Assembly: GCF_014805625.2 (NCBI RefSeq) | Contig: NW_023998431.1 | Location: forward strand, 3,504,747 to 3,568,746 | Direction: 5' to 3' | Source: Glossina fuscipes | Taxonomy: Eukaryota > Arthropoda > Insecta > Diptera > Glossinidae | DNA: 64,000 nucleotides | Part shown: positions 1 to 12,394 of the stretch, one piece after another | Layout of the letters: the number at the start of each line of letters is the position of its first letter | Numbering within the stretch: the stretch's first letter is position 1 | Translations under genes and position numbers: made by a program | The notes under the pieces: generated by a model | Told to the model about the DNA's origin: nothing | Databases searched by the model: none | Seen by the model: the letters and a program-made list of their open reading frames with translations, nothing else

Positions 1-1337
1 TAAGTTAAGAATAGCTTATGTTCTACATGTAAATTAGGGGCGTTACGGGCTAGCATGAAATTTGTTGCTATAATTGGTAGACGAAAAGTATAAAACAACA
101 GGAGTTACGACCTTGTCGCATTTGGAATATATTAACGAGTTCAAACTTGCATCCTATCACTAGTACCCAAATGATCAGAAAGTTGAAATCAGTTTAGATC
201 GAATATTTTAATATCCATCTCTTATTCATCTTTATTTATTTATTTATACTTTTTTTTTTTAATATTTTAGAATACACTTTTTGGTTATAGAAGTACCAAG
301 CTTAAATTGAAAGCAATTGATTATTATTTATTAAATTTTATAAATTATATTATTTTTCTATATGTAATACGCCACAATGTCTAAGCGTAAGTTAAATGTT
401 AGATTTAACAAAAGTTAAAAAAAAGCCTAAACAAACAAATAACTAAAATATAGGATTTGACCAAATTGCGTCATTCAAGCTGATCGAGTATTTATGTATT
501 TTGTAATACCTTACCATTTACCGCAAAAATTAAACTCTCATAGTTAATAGTATCTATGGCGCGTTGTCGTCAAAGAATAGTGAATTGTGTGCATTGTTTG
601 TGTTCATTCAGTTTCATAAACGTGTCGCAAGAAACTTAGGCTTTGTTCAAAGTCGCTCATATAGGTAGAATGGTCTTGGCGGATATGTTTTAAAATTTTT
701 GAAAAGAAGTTCGTACCGATTATACCCAGTATTACGCTTGCGAAAGTATATTTTGAATAAAAAGGTGTGTGACAAGTTCTTTTTCCGTGGAACATGTTTG
801 TCGTATTTAAAATTTGTAAACATTGTGAGGAATTGTCTTTTGTCCTTGCACGAACAATGACAATTCCTCATGAAAAATAAAAGGTGACATAAATAGAGAT
901 CCATCGAGAATGGATTCGCTTCTTTTTCTAGCGAAGAAAACTATTGCTACGTTTGTCAAAAGTGAGACGGGCCAAAGGCAGAAGAATTTGGATGATAAAA
1001 GGTCTAATATCCTGCGAGCTTTTCTTGACGCAAATTTTGCACCTTACAAGAGAACCGAACGTTCTATTGTCTTAATCTTGTGACAATACCACGCAAATCC
1101 TTAAGTCGAGCTTTACTGGTCAATAGTATCATTCCAATGTTGAACGCATTGCAATATTTATCAACGAATCCAAAGAGGAAATGTTCGTCTCTCTCTTCGT
1201 TACGGCTTAAGCGCATCGCTAACCAAATCAATTGGTTCATAATGCACATATCGTAACCTCATTGAATGAAATCGACGAACTTCGCCCCCTACCACTTAGC
1301 AATAATTCGTCGTGTTTGCCATTAACACGTCGAGGAT
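1..1337. other. AT-rich stretch, no gene seen
   Basis: AT-rich sequence with short A/T runs. Only short, motif-free open frames occur on either strand. I see nothing that supports a gene, RNA or mobile element here. Confidence 0.5.
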
Positions 1338-1460
1338 GTCTACCGCATAATCGAGTAGGTAAGAGTCGCCACTGCGTAGCCGGTGTTGGCGGGTTCAAAT
1401 ATCAGTTCGGCTTGCGTAGCTATAGCAAGTACTCAACCGACTAGGCACACGCCTACTAAG
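1338..1460 (+). repeat. tRNA-like SINE relic
   Basis: A tRNA-like segment with an A-box-like motif (TAATCGAGTAGG, about 1348-1359) and a B-box-like motif (GGGTTCAAATATC, about 1390-1402), spaced as in a tRNA-derived pol III promoter. The downstream body differs from the SINE at 18.8 kb and contains two short hairpins. The same A-box/B-box wording recurs at 18.5, 18.8, 31.2, 37.6, 54.2 and 63.1 kb, so this is more likely a dispersed SINE than a functional tRNA gene. Cloverleaf pairing looks poor. Confidence 0.5.
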
Positions 1461-1464
1461 CTAT

Positions 1465-1550
1465 GCCCACTCCTTCCCCTTCTTCCTTTCTTTCTTTCCT
1501 CTTCTTCACTCCTTTCTCCTTAGTTGCATTAAAAAAAAAAAAAAAAAAAA
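1465..1550. repeat. Pyrimidine tract followed by A-run
   Basis: About 55 bases of almost pure C/T, then an uninterrupted run of about 18 A (1531-1550). It is low-complexity sequence and may be the tail of the SINE-like element just upstream. Confidence 0.6.
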
Positions 1551-2552
1551 TTTGTTTTTCCTTCTGTTTTTATCCTCCCTTAGCCTGCAATTAACGATAT
1601 ATCTTTATGGGAGTTTATGGGATGTTTAAGTTTAATTTCAGAATAGTACCAACGAAACAAACAAACTGCTTTACCTTCGCCTACGGATGGTGTTGTTTAC
1701 GATGAGCGCACACTAGAGACATTCGACCAAAAAAAAAGAATCAGTTCATGTTAAAAGGAGACGCTTGATTTTGGTTCCTGCAATAGTTGTTGTTTTTGTT
1801 TTGTGCAATTAAAGTAAAAATAAAGAATTGCAACAAAAAATAACGCGCCATTTTAGACCGTCAGGCTGGGTAAAGAACAGGAAAGAAAAAAAAAAAAAAC
1901 GAAACAAGAAAACATGTTATGTATGTAAAATAAAAATGTGACGGTCTCTCTGCTTCGCTTATCTATAAAATTTGCATTTTATGCAATAAACGTAATTGGT
2001 GACAGATAAAGAAAATTGATGGGGTTTTTATGTAAATAGCACGAGATAAAATTATACTAAGTTTAGGTCGAATTGCCTGAGATCTATCGGCGAGTGCATT
2101 TTTTGAACAAGCAAAATGTTATCTAAACACACCTCTACCGCAAACTAATTTATAATTACGGGCTTTAAACAAATTAATTAAAGGACCGGTTGTATCATTA
2201 CATCGAAAATTGTAAAAATACATTGATAACACGTATTTTGCAATCAATTTTACAAATAGAGAAAGCGTCTTATAAAAAATGAAACAACATTTTAAACCGA
2301 TTCTTACTTAGCTCGTTAGTTATCATAAAAGATATTCTCTTTGCGATTAGGTCAGCTCTCTTACTATTGTGTTAGCGTGCTTGAAAAGGGAACTAAGCTA
2401 CCTTCTTAGTTAATTTGTTTAAATCAATTGAAGGCTTACGGGTCAACATTTTTTGAAGAAGAAGTTTTGCTATTATGAACCAGGAGGCTTGCTTTGGTAT
2501 CCATCACTTCAATCCAAGACATGTTTCTCTGCCCTACATCACCTGTGATATA
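1551..2552. other. AT-rich stretch, no gene seen
   Basis: No open frame with recognisable motifs, no RNA gene and no repeat that I could match elsewhere in the window. Confidence 0.5.
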
Positions 2553-2957
2553 AAGGGTATTAGGTTTGTGTGGATGTATTTAACACCTAGAGCCGGGATC
2601 TAACTTTCATTATAGTCATCAATTTAGAATCACTTTATGAATCACTTTCTGAATTGATTTAAGCTTATCAGCCCATCCGCCCGTCTAGTTTTTTTGTGTT
2701 CAACTTATTTGTCGTAATTTCGGAGATATTTTGATGAAAGTTGGTACACTGGCATATTTTGGTCCAAGGGCGAACGCTATTAAAAATGGTTCGGATCCGA
2801 TCTCGTGTAAAGCCCTATTTTGAATAATTTTTGCAGGAATAATTGTGTTAGACGAAATCTTTTGAGGTATTTGAATGTAAGCAAGGGCCCACTATATTGT
2901 TTTAACTTATTAGATATTTATTGAACTATGTGGGCTATATGCCCACAGCAGAAGAAG
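2553..2957 (+). repeat. Dispersed repeat R1, copy a
   Basis: This copy shares a series of landmarks with other places in the window: a GTGTGGATGTATTTAACACC head, the block AATCACTTTCTGAATTGATT, a CCGCCCGTC block, the block GATATTTTGATGAAAGTTGG, then CCAAGGGCGAACGCTATT and GGTTCGGATC. It ends near a GTGGGC...GCCCAC inverted pair. The reverse-oriented copy at 52.9-53.2 kb matches along most of its length. It has no coding capacity. This is a non-autonomous dispersed family of unknown class. Confidence 0.6.
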
Positions 2958-5318
2958 CGAGATTTACTGCGACTGCTTTACACGCACTATATAACATAGG
3001 TAATTTAGCCGCATGTGTTGGGCGGTGAAATCATTTATGTCTGCTTAACAGTCGATACAGTCAATTCTCGTTATAAACGCATCATTTAATAAATCTTCGG
3101 CCTGAAATATATGTTGAAAAACTCTCTTCAAAAAAAGGATCAAGGATCAATAGCGAATACTATGCAGGATTATTAGCGCGTATGAACGACAAAGTTGTAA
3201 AAAAACAGCAGGATGGACCGGAAATTTATTGAGTGATGTGATATTGGTTGGAGTTCTGAGACTTAAATGAGACTTAAAAATTATTCACTTAATTATCATT
3301 ATTTCTCCCTATGTGTTTTAAGACCGCTATATAATGAAAGTCTCAGATTTTATTATGGAAAAGGATCAAATTGTGAGAGGATTTTCAAAAGAAGAGAAAT
3401 TGGGAAAGTTTTCACATATTCAATATCTGCTTGAGAATTAGAAGTTTTTATATAAATTTTGAACTCTTTCCGTAAACCTTTTGAAGTTGTCCGGGAACAC
3501 TATATACACATCGAGTCTATATATAAATAAAGATAAGAACATCTATCTTGCCGTCTGTGTGTTAAACTTCGTTGCTTACATATACTGCTCCTCTCACTCT
3601 AATGTAATAATACGGTTACAATATCACCGACTTTTGAGTGTTACGGAGGGGTAGATGACAGAGAAACCATAGAGAGATAAATAAAGCAACTAAAGCGTAG
3701 ATATAAAAGTTCGAAGGCCAGTGGAGAAATATGTTTGCTGCAGCTTTAAAGCAGTTAAAGGCTTTTATTTTTATTTATTTATTTATTTATTTATTTATTT
3801 TTTTTTTTGTTTATTACGTATTATATAATTTTGCGCTGCCGAATAAGTACATAAAAAGTTTCAATTAATTTTCCAATTAGAAGATTTTCGTTTTTCCAAT
3901 TTCGATTTAAATTTTAATTTTATGTTGTTTCTTTTCCTTTTTTTTTCAAATTTTCAATTAAGTTTTTATTAAACAAACTAACTAAACAACTAACAAAACT
4001 TTTCCGCTTTAATGTATATCTAAATTGCAATAATAACCTATGTAATGTTTAGTCATTTATTGATGCTTACCTAAACCATCAAACAAAACCCTAATTAAGC
4101 ATTAATATCAAATATCACGTATGCTTTACATTTAGATTTTGAAAATGTTATTGCTTATGTTCTCTCTCATTGTTGTTGTGGTTGTCGTGTCAGCAAAATC
4201 TAAATTTGATTTTTGCCCATGATTGAATGCAATACAATTAAGATTGCCAGCACATGTATATGTATATACATACGTGATCGACGGAGAGTAATTGATAATA
4301 TGAACTACTCTACTAATGGTCTATTTATTTCAACTTAACTTTAATTTCTATCGATCTTTGCGAATCCACCATATATCCATCCACTCAAGGTATATTTATT
4401 TTTTTTACGCGTAACTTATACGTAACTCAGTGATTCTGCCGTTCAGTTCTGCTTTAAAAAAACGAATGGTTTTAAACAATTTCAAATACAATAAAAAAAA
4501 AATAGGTAAAATGATTTTAGTGGGATACGACCCATCACTAATTACCCCTACATTACTATGTGTAATATAATTATTCGTATCGGGGTTTTTCAAAATAAGA
4601 CGTTATATGGGGAATGGTGCTTCACAGAGAGAAGTCAATATCTATTTGCTCTCGCAGAGTAAAGATCGCGTTTGGTTTAATTTTGGAAATGTATATAACA
4701 ATCAAAATATGTATATAAAAAGTGAGATTTTGTCAAACAACAGGGAATCGATAGGAATTCAAATAAGCAAAAGTTAGTGTGTGAGTGATGATGTAATCGG
4801 TATATCGTATGAGTTACAGCGATATTATGCACACACAAAGAAAAAAAAATAAAAAAATAAATTTACCTATAAGTGAAATGTATTAATAAAGCGGAATTTT
4901 AACGTGACTTATATGTGTAAAGTATGTGGTGGAGTCAATTAAGGAGAGACCCATTTGTCATTATTTCACTTGAGTCGCAAAATATTTAAAAGTATTTTTA
5001 TGATTAGCTCACTGGCTATCGGAGAGCATACGATAGCCAATTTCTTCCTTACAAAACTGCGACTTTAAATCTGAGAATCCATTGCAATGCGTTTCCAAGA
5101 CATGACCATAAAATTGTCCAGCAATTGGCGGCATTTCCTATGTTTTTATACTTAATCTTACATGCCATAGCCAGTACCCTGCGCTTTGAATTGACTCTGA
5201 GTGACGTCCTTGAGAAGGTAGTTTACATTTCGGAAGAAGAAGAAAACTTGGGTGAATCGTATTAGATGGTTACTTCTGTTTTTATTCATCTATTTATTTG
5301 TTTATTTATATGTGCAGG
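2958..5318. other. AT-rich stretch with (TTTA)n
   Basis: No gene recognised. It includes a TTTA tetranucleotide microsatellite running into a T-run at about 3764-3808. Short open frames here have no motifs and low-complexity composition. Confidence 0.5.
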
Positions 5319-5454
5319 GAAAGGAGGAAAAAGAGAGAGACATAGCGACTGGCCGGAACTTGATGAATGGAAGGATGAGCCTAATCTTATGACAAAGCAT
5401 TCAATAATATTACGACCAAATCCGGTCAAACTCCATTTAGATTTGAGTTCATGA
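5319..5454 (+). other. Possible isolated terminal exon (speculative)
   Basis: A T-rich tract ends in TATATGTGCAG at about 5318, which is a plausible 3' splice site. It is followed by an open frame of about 45 codons with higher GC than its surroundings, ending in TGA at 5454. The peptide is charged (it contains HSDWPELDEWKDEPN) and I do not recognise it. No 5' splice site or convincing poly(A) signal was found after the stop, only an A-run at about 5508. It could be an alternative last exon, a decayed transposon or chance. Confidence 0.15.
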
Positions 5455-5459
5455 ACAAA

Positions 5460-6370
5460 AATAACAATTCTGTGAATTTTTCAAATGTTTGGTATTTTTT
5501 ATTAAGGCAAAAAAAAAAAAAAATGCACTATGCTGAAATATCATGGCTATGGCACGATAACGAAACATAAAAGTAGGGCACAGCTTTCGATTTCGATTAG
5601 GAGATCTTCAGTTGATTTCTACAACCACAAATGCGAGCATGAAAAGTCTGTTTCTAGCTTCTTAAAGGTTAAATTTTTCGATAAAAAAAAACTTTGTTTA
5701 AATAAAATGTATTACCTTAATCGATGGCTTGCGCCTTATATAATATAGAGAATTCATTCCTTAAGAGGATAATATTTGCTTTAAAAAATTTTTGAATTTT
5801 TTACGCACCGTTCTGAGAAAAACATCTTTATTTTGGCAATGCCCTGCGTCGAAGTTATGATCTAATACCTGCGCCTGATTTTATTTATTTATTCATTTGT
5901 GGATAAAATATGCATTCAGCCGAATTAAGTAATACTAGTAAGGGTAACGATTTCAATAATGACTTTATAGAGGAGATTATCGATCAACAAGGTTGAAGGT
6001 GGCAAGTTTTTTACATATTTGTAGCTTTTAGGTGCTAGCAAGCAAACTTAACTTTAAGGTCTAAATTGGTAGTGGCGTGAAGTTAGCCCACTGCACGTAA
6101 TCCACATTTTTGTCTCTGCTAAAAGGCGGGCTATCTCCACATTTGGGTCGCGCCTCTGCTAAGGCAACTGGTGATTGAATGATGTTGAGGGATTAACAAA
6201 ATGATTAGAAAATCTAAAATAATAACTAAAGCGTACCAGCATAAATAAAAAATAAACTCATTCTTGACGTTTTACAAAATTTTAAAAAATTCATTGTTAC
6301 TATTTACGATGTAGTGTGTGTACGAAATTTGCGAAAATTTACAATATACAAAGCGTGTTACATTCAAAAC
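5460..6370. other. AT-rich stretch, no gene seen
   Basis: No recognisable gene. A 72-codon frame at 5530-5748 has no motif and I treat it as chance. Confidence 0.45.
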
Positions 6371-6645
6371 ATTTGAAGGAAGTTGTGCAAGTGCAGTTCT
6401 GCGATATGTTCAGAAAAAGCTAATTTCATAGCTATGTATAGGTCTCACCACAGCCAAATCGTCTCAAATATGCCCTCTCCTTGCACTTAAAACACTAAAT
6501 TAGTTATAAGGGTCGAGGTAGGTTCCCCCTTCATTTGTGTAAAAAGTGTGGGCCTTTATATAATAAAGACCTTCGCTTTATCTGATAGGTTTAAGTGTCG
6601 TTTCAAACGTATTAAAAAACTACACTTGCACAACTTTCTTCAAAT
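6371..6645. mobile_element. Small element with 28-bp terminal inverted repeats (MITE-like)
   Basis: Positions 6371-6398 and 6618-6645 are inverted repeats matching at about 26 of 28 positions (core GAAGTTGTGCAAGTG against CACTTGCACAACTT). They bound a 275-bp unit with no coding capacity. Inside is a hairpin around GGCCTTTATATAATAAAGACC-like sequence near 6550-6575. This fits a miniature inverted-repeat transposable element, but I could not see a clean target-site duplication. The superfamily is unknown. Confidence 0.5.
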
Positions 6646-9600
6646 TTTTTATAATTAATCTAGTGTCTTATATATATCGTGAGGGCATATTTGTGGCGAT
6701 TTGGACAGGGACGAGATCTACTCACAGTGATGAAATTGCGCTTTTGATAAAAGTTGTTACAGCCCGATTTGGACGTGGCATTCTTTTAGTGTTTGTGCTG
6801 TCATTTTGTCATAACCCTTTCGGTTTTGTGGAGATAATTAAAGGCCTAGATTGTTTGACATATGCTTGCTTCCTAATCTTTTTTAATTTTAATACTTATT
6901 TTACTTGCTTGTGTTTTACTCCGTGGTAAGTCGTAACTTGGCAAAGACACACCTTAAAATGTGACCTATCTTCCCTTCGGTAAATTATTACATTATAACG
7001 AAGAGTAATAGTCGGAAGCAAATTTATCAAATAGTATATAAAATTTTGAAGTTTAAACTGTTAACAAGCGAACGTAAGTCTAAGAAACAATCCATGTGGG
7101 TATCTACATAGTATGGCGTACCTCACCCGTGATTCCAAACAAAAGTATATTAGGGTGGCTTCATCGAGACAACTGTTGCGCAGATTTGAGGCTGAGGACG
7201 ATTTAAACGCTTGTAGTGCTTCGGTCTAGAAATAAACGATTAAGAAACTTAGATTTAGAAATTAATAGATTTTCTTTCATTTTTTTGTGATATTTCATAA
7301 CGAGCGGCTAGGAGAAGAAATATTTAAACATCGAAGGTCATTTCTATAGTTCTGGGATTGTATTGCACAAACTAACAACAAACGATAATCAAAAATTTTT
7401 TACCGTGAAAACATGTCAACAACGCATTGAACACCAAATTTCAAAGACATCTTTCTCGGAATAAGACGGCCCATGGAATCTGGACTCTTTTTAACCGCAC
7501 TGGGTACAGTATTTTTAAAATAGATACTTTCGATAAATTAATATAAACATTTTTTACCAATAAGAGCGTGTCTTTTTCCTATCCCATTCAAACATTTCCC
7601 ACATTTACACAAAGATCAATAATTTCAGAAAACCTTACGTATTGCATCTTAGCTGCATCTTACTACATCACAAGCGTAGGTTTGTGAATTAAATGGTGCT
7701 TTTTATTTTTTTACTTTTATTTTTTAACTCAAATTTGCCCCAAAATATTTTCGAGTCACAAAGCTCCTTTTATTAAAGGCACTTGTCTTGCTTCAATACT
7801 TTTTAAAAATAATTTTTTTTGTTGAATATTTAAACATACGGCCAATAATCTTCTCGAACACTATTCAATTAAGTTCCTTTTATTTCAAAAATATTGTTAG
7901 AAAACACATTTTTTCATGCTATTCGAGGTGCGTTACGCCTTACGCCCGCTCTCAACGGTCACATGAAAAGGACACAGCCGTTTCCTACCACATAAATGCG
8001 TCACATTTATGTTTACTTCACCTTTTTAGAATAATTTCATAACACATATAATACGTAAAGTCGTAAATGGTACGAGAAATGGGCCAAATCGGTTAAAGAA
8101 CACATTCTCAATGTGAACTGAGAGCATTTTTGCTTCAGAAAGTTACGAAAGAAACCCCGGTTTCATGCCGGCCGCAATATTCTCTACGTGGTCTTTCATT
8201 ACCCGTAAATGCCAGGACTAGTCAATAACATAGCGTCCTTTCTTTTCCTTATTCTCGTTTGTAATGAAAAGGTCCTGGATATAACCGATTTGATAAGTCA
8301 CTTGCATTTCGACATTTCAAAACTTGCCTAATTTTCTTTTTATTGAAGGATACTTAAGTGAAGAACTTTTGCAGTGAATGCCTTCATTTCATATCCACCA
8401 ATATCAACTTCAATATCAATTTCACTTTACAGTTCAATGAAATTATTTTCATGTAATCCCTAGTCTTTATTTCAATAAAATTACCCATCGCATAAGCCAA
8501 CTCAATTATCTGTGAATGTTCTTCCTTCAGGCCATTCTGCGCTTAAACACGCGTGACGCTTTGAATTTTTAATTTCAGCATACGAGGCATTGAATGCCTT
8601 GAAAATTGCAGCTATTTATACGAAACTAATGCGTAAACTTGCATGATGCAAATCGAGAGAATGTCCTGAAACATTATCGATGAAAAGAAACAACAAAAAC
8701 CAACTCCTCTTTAAGTAAATGCAAATTTCATGTCTGCCACTTAAGAGCTATGATGAAACCAATCACTGAACAACATGACGATAACTTATGTCTTCCTATT
8801 GTGTTTCCAATAAACGTAAAGACTATTTATGCGCATTTTTTTAAACGAATGCACTTGTTTTGCTTCGTTAATTATTAATGGCCTCATAATAAAATATAGT
8901 CGCCAGAAATACTGCTACGAAAGAGATTGTCTTGAACGCTTTGTTATTTTACGACCCCAAGCTAATTTATTATGTTTAGCTAAAAAAGTCCTAACACGAA
9001 CTTTCATTCGAATCAATCCAGTTTTGTCAGCGTTGAAAATTTGTTCAAGAATATACGATTTGCCGGCAATTTATCTCACTAAATTTTTATGAATATTATT
9101 GTGCAGCATATGAATCAACTCATGCTTCCTCTGATTGTAAATTGAGATTATATAAATTGTTTAATCTTTCGAACCGGTCATGAGTTGCATAAAAAGCCGC
9201 AAGTATTAGTCAACTGATTATTAATTCTTTCATAAATTTGTACAGTCCTATGTTTTATGGCATTGTCATCCCTAGGGACGAGCGTTTCGTTTTTGTCTGC
9301 CAACTATATCAATGTCGCCTTTGCCATACTCTCTATTGTCCTATTCGTGTACATTGCAGTCGATATCCAGTCGATACTAATCAAGTCTTTTCTTTTTTGT
9401 TTTTTTTTTTCATTTTACTATTTTGATTATGGCGTTAGTCAAAGAATAAAATTGAACAAAATTTATTACTCCTCTAGTCATATATCAACAGTATTACGTT
9501 GCCTCGCCCATTTACACGTACGTTCTAAAATAGTATGGCATAATAAGTAGGTCGCAATTTATTGAATATTTTTCTGATTTCAATCTAAACGGCGGCGGCT

Positions 9601-10194
9601 ATAAAAAAATTCCCTTCAAGCCAAATGAAACTTTTTTATTTTTATTACATTTTAGTAAATATTTTATCAATTCGGTCCTTTAATAAATGTTAAATTAGAA
9701 TGTCTCATTTGCAGCGTCTTCTCATAACTTGGCTAAGTTTTATTTAAAATTTTCTTCTTTTTATTTTTATTTCCGTTTTTAACCATAAACTTTTCATTTT
9801 TTATCTTGTCTTGCGTTAAATTTGTTGAACTTAAAAGTGGAGAATATCGAGAAAACATTTCTCTCTCTCTTTTTTTTTTTTTTTTTTCTTTGTCCCACTA
9901 TTTCTACAACTTGATAGTTTTGCCTCCGGCGAGATCTGATTTTAAGCCATATCTCTTCTCTCCTTGTCAGCATTAGATATAGACTCCTTTCTCATCAAAA
10001 AATCTTTCAATTACCAGTATATCAGTCAATAAGTCGGACACATACATGACAACGCTGTTGATTGGCCTGGATGATTTCTTGATATTGCCTAGCTTCGAAC
10101 GACATGTGGAAAAATTTAATGACATTTCGATCATTAGTTTCCAAATTACAATTGTTTTAGTGACACTAGTTTTTTGACCACTTGACACGTCTTT
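6646..10194. other. AT-rich stretch, no gene seen
   Basis: Open frames of 60-97 codons occur (for example 8829-9092 and 9257-9550) but show no conserved motifs, and most are T-rich. A CT/T-rich tract lies at about 9860-9890. I see no supported gene. Confidence 0.45.
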
Positions 10195-10510
10195 GAGTGG
10201 TCGCTGTCCACTCGGCTGACTGCCGATCTGACTTTGGAGTGTAGAGATGAATTCATGTTTTATCGATTGTGACATACAACGGATGAAAAACAATCCTCAT
10301 GTCAAAAGTGAACGAATGCGGCGTCCATTCCGAATAGAGGTTTCTCATGGACACATGTTGTAGCAAAATAGTCCTTTCACTGCCTTCTGATATCTTTAAG
10401 ATGTCAGCTATTTCAAGCAACTTTTGTTTTCGGTCTTCCGAACTACGAAACAGCTGGCAAAATTGGGTCGATCAGAGCGTTCAGCATCATCGCTGTCTAT
10501 ATAGCTTTAT
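10195..10510 (-). pseudogene. Mariner transposase fossil, irritans-type
   Basis: A decayed transposase on the - strand. In order, the reading frames give DSDDAERSDRP (about 10500), then an HTH-like stretch EDRKQKLLEIADILKIS (about 10390-10440), then MRNLYSEWTPHSFTFD, which corresponds to the WVPxxLT linker of mariners. After an apparent internal deletion comes YVTIDKT, which carries the first catalytic Asp. It is followed by an in-frame TGA where Trp is expected, then IHLYTPKSDRQSAEW. The second and third catalytic motifs were not found. These motifs match the irritans subfamily of Tc1/mariner. No TIRs were located. It is non-functional. Confidence 0.75.
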
Positions 10511-12218
10511 TTAACATTAGAAAATCACCTATAAGTTCATTTTTCTCAACAGACAAGACTCGCTATAACATCTTTCGAGACAACGCTGATTGTTAACGGT
10601 ATTAGCAGTTACGCCATATATGTGTCAGACGAGAGACTTGCTTTTGATATTCTTGAAAAGCATTGCCACCAAAGAATACTAATAACTAAATACAAGGATA
10701 ATTAAATGGACAACCTTTATATGTACATTTCTGAGGAAAAAGGAAAAGAAATAATAATAGAAAAGAAAAAAACTAGACTTAACCTTAGTTTAGTTTCTTT
10801 GTTTTTAAAAGAACGAATGATAGACTAAATAGTCAATTAAACGATTGCTATTATCTTGTTTACACTCTAACTTTCCGATCGACAACTTCCTTCGACTGAC
10901 TGCTGGCTGACCAAACAATTCTCATACGTACTCAAATTGAAATTTGCCCAAAATACGTCTCAAGATAGTTGTCGAAAGCTTCAGTTCACTGCGTTAAATT
11001 TAAGTGGTCCTCGTATAAACGGATTGAAATTTTTTGGATTATTACAATCATTATTTTTGCCAGTTAACAAAAAAAAGCAACTCAAGTTCGAATCAAAAAA
11101 AATCGTAGACATTAAAATTTTGAACTTTCTTGTGAAGTTTGTTTTAACCCCGAAACTATGAATTTATTCCGCACGACTAGTAAATTAATGTTCGCGATAT
11201 CAAATCTCATGTGCGATAGAGCTTACTTTTGTAGTTGTAGAGCATAATCAGTCGGTAAAGACGTAACACCCACTTTCCTCACCACCTTCCCTGTCATAAC
11301 TGCCTTCTTACCATCACTCTGTTACGCCAATCGAGAACATCAGTATTGTGCAAGCGCATGGCGACTCTTTTTTCAATCGGTTAAGTTTTTCTTTCCGAGG
11401 TTTCAAGAGAACCTATAGGATAAGCTGATACGTACCTCCCTAACAGTACGGGTCTTCTTCTTCTCGATTTGATAATAAGGATTTTATTAACAAAACGCGT
11501 TTTCAGCTGCCCAACTGCCTTCAGAATCCACTTGTAAATCACAAACTTTTAACCTTACACAAGCATTAATCGATTAAATATTTACCTTGAAAATTTGCAT
11601 CGTAATCACGTACAAGCTTTAACCAAAGCGAGAGAGAGAGAGAGAGCGAGAGAAAGCGTGAGAACTGAGTATATACGTTCCGACATACTTTTGTTTCTTA
11701 ACCATCATGTAAAACTTGAAAATAATTGAACTATGATTATATGTGTAATATGACGTTGAATGATTGTTGTACAATATTCAAGCGAAGTCGTTCTGCTTTG
11801 CTTTGTTTTTGTTTTTTTTTATTTGATATCGATAATAAATGCAAAAATTTCTAAAAAACTCTGTTAATAATTAAATTTTTAACTATAATGAAATACTTTA
11901 AGGAATCTAAAATAATTTCGCCACACTTCTCTAATTAATAATTATTTAAACGTGACTAGATAATGACGGAAACCTTTTGTTCACTTTGACTGCATATTTG
12001 GAGCGTAAAGATAATTATTTCATAAAAATAATATTAACGCGTGATTTACACGTTTGGTTATGCGCTACACTATAAAGCGCAACAATAAACTATATTCTAT
12101 CGTAAAAAGTGTATGTCACTTTAGTTACCTAAATCGTTTTCAACTATCTTTTTAATGTATTTTAGAAACTTTTTTTTTTTGTCGTTGATGCTTGAAATTT
12201 TATTAATTAGTGTCATTT
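10511..12218. other. AT-rich stretch with (GA)n
   Basis: No gene recognised. It contains a GA microsatellite at about 11630-11652. The sequence just upstream of the ratchet-like site at 12250 is AT-rich and has no exon-like open frame. Confidence 0.45.
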
Positions 12219-12258
12219 TCGTTTTCTTCTCTTTCTTCGTCCTTTATAGGTAAGTGAT
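12219..12258 (+). promoter_or_regulatory. Putative recursive (ratchet) splice site 1
   Basis: A pyrimidine tract (about 12220-12245, largely T and C) ends in TTTATAG, and the AG (12248-12249) is followed directly by GTAAGTGATG from 12250. A 3' splice site fused to a consensus 5' splice site with no exon between them is the hallmark of recursive splicing, described for long Drosophila introns, where the intron is removed stepwise. A second good 5' splice site, CACAA|GTAAGTACC, lies at 12296. It could define a 46-nt 'RS-exon' (12250-12295). The call rests on sequence pattern only. Confidence 0.55.
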
Positions 12259-12341
12259 GCATCCATTACAACAAGTTACTCTTAAAGGTTCACAAGTAAG
12301 TACCTTATGAATGTTAGATACCTTCATTAAAACGGGATATA

Positions 12342-12373
12342 TTAGTTTGGGGAAAAAGAAATCCATTATTTTT
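12342..12373 (+). repeat. Mariner terminal inverted repeat, left
   Basis: Identical over 32 bases to the reverse complement of 13538-13569. A TA precedes it. Confidence 0.95.
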
Positions 12374-12394
12374 ATATGAATTTCAGGACTTTAT

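Noticed and set aside
4050..4110. Minus-strand TTTGATGGTTTAG|GTAAGC as a ratchet site
   Set aside because: The upstream tract is T/G mixed rather than pyrimidine-rich. No other - strand site supports it.
9257..9550. A 97-codon hydrophobic frame as a small membrane protein
   Set aside because: Hydrophobicity comes from T-rich DNA. An overlapping frame is equally long, and there is no conserved motif or splice context.
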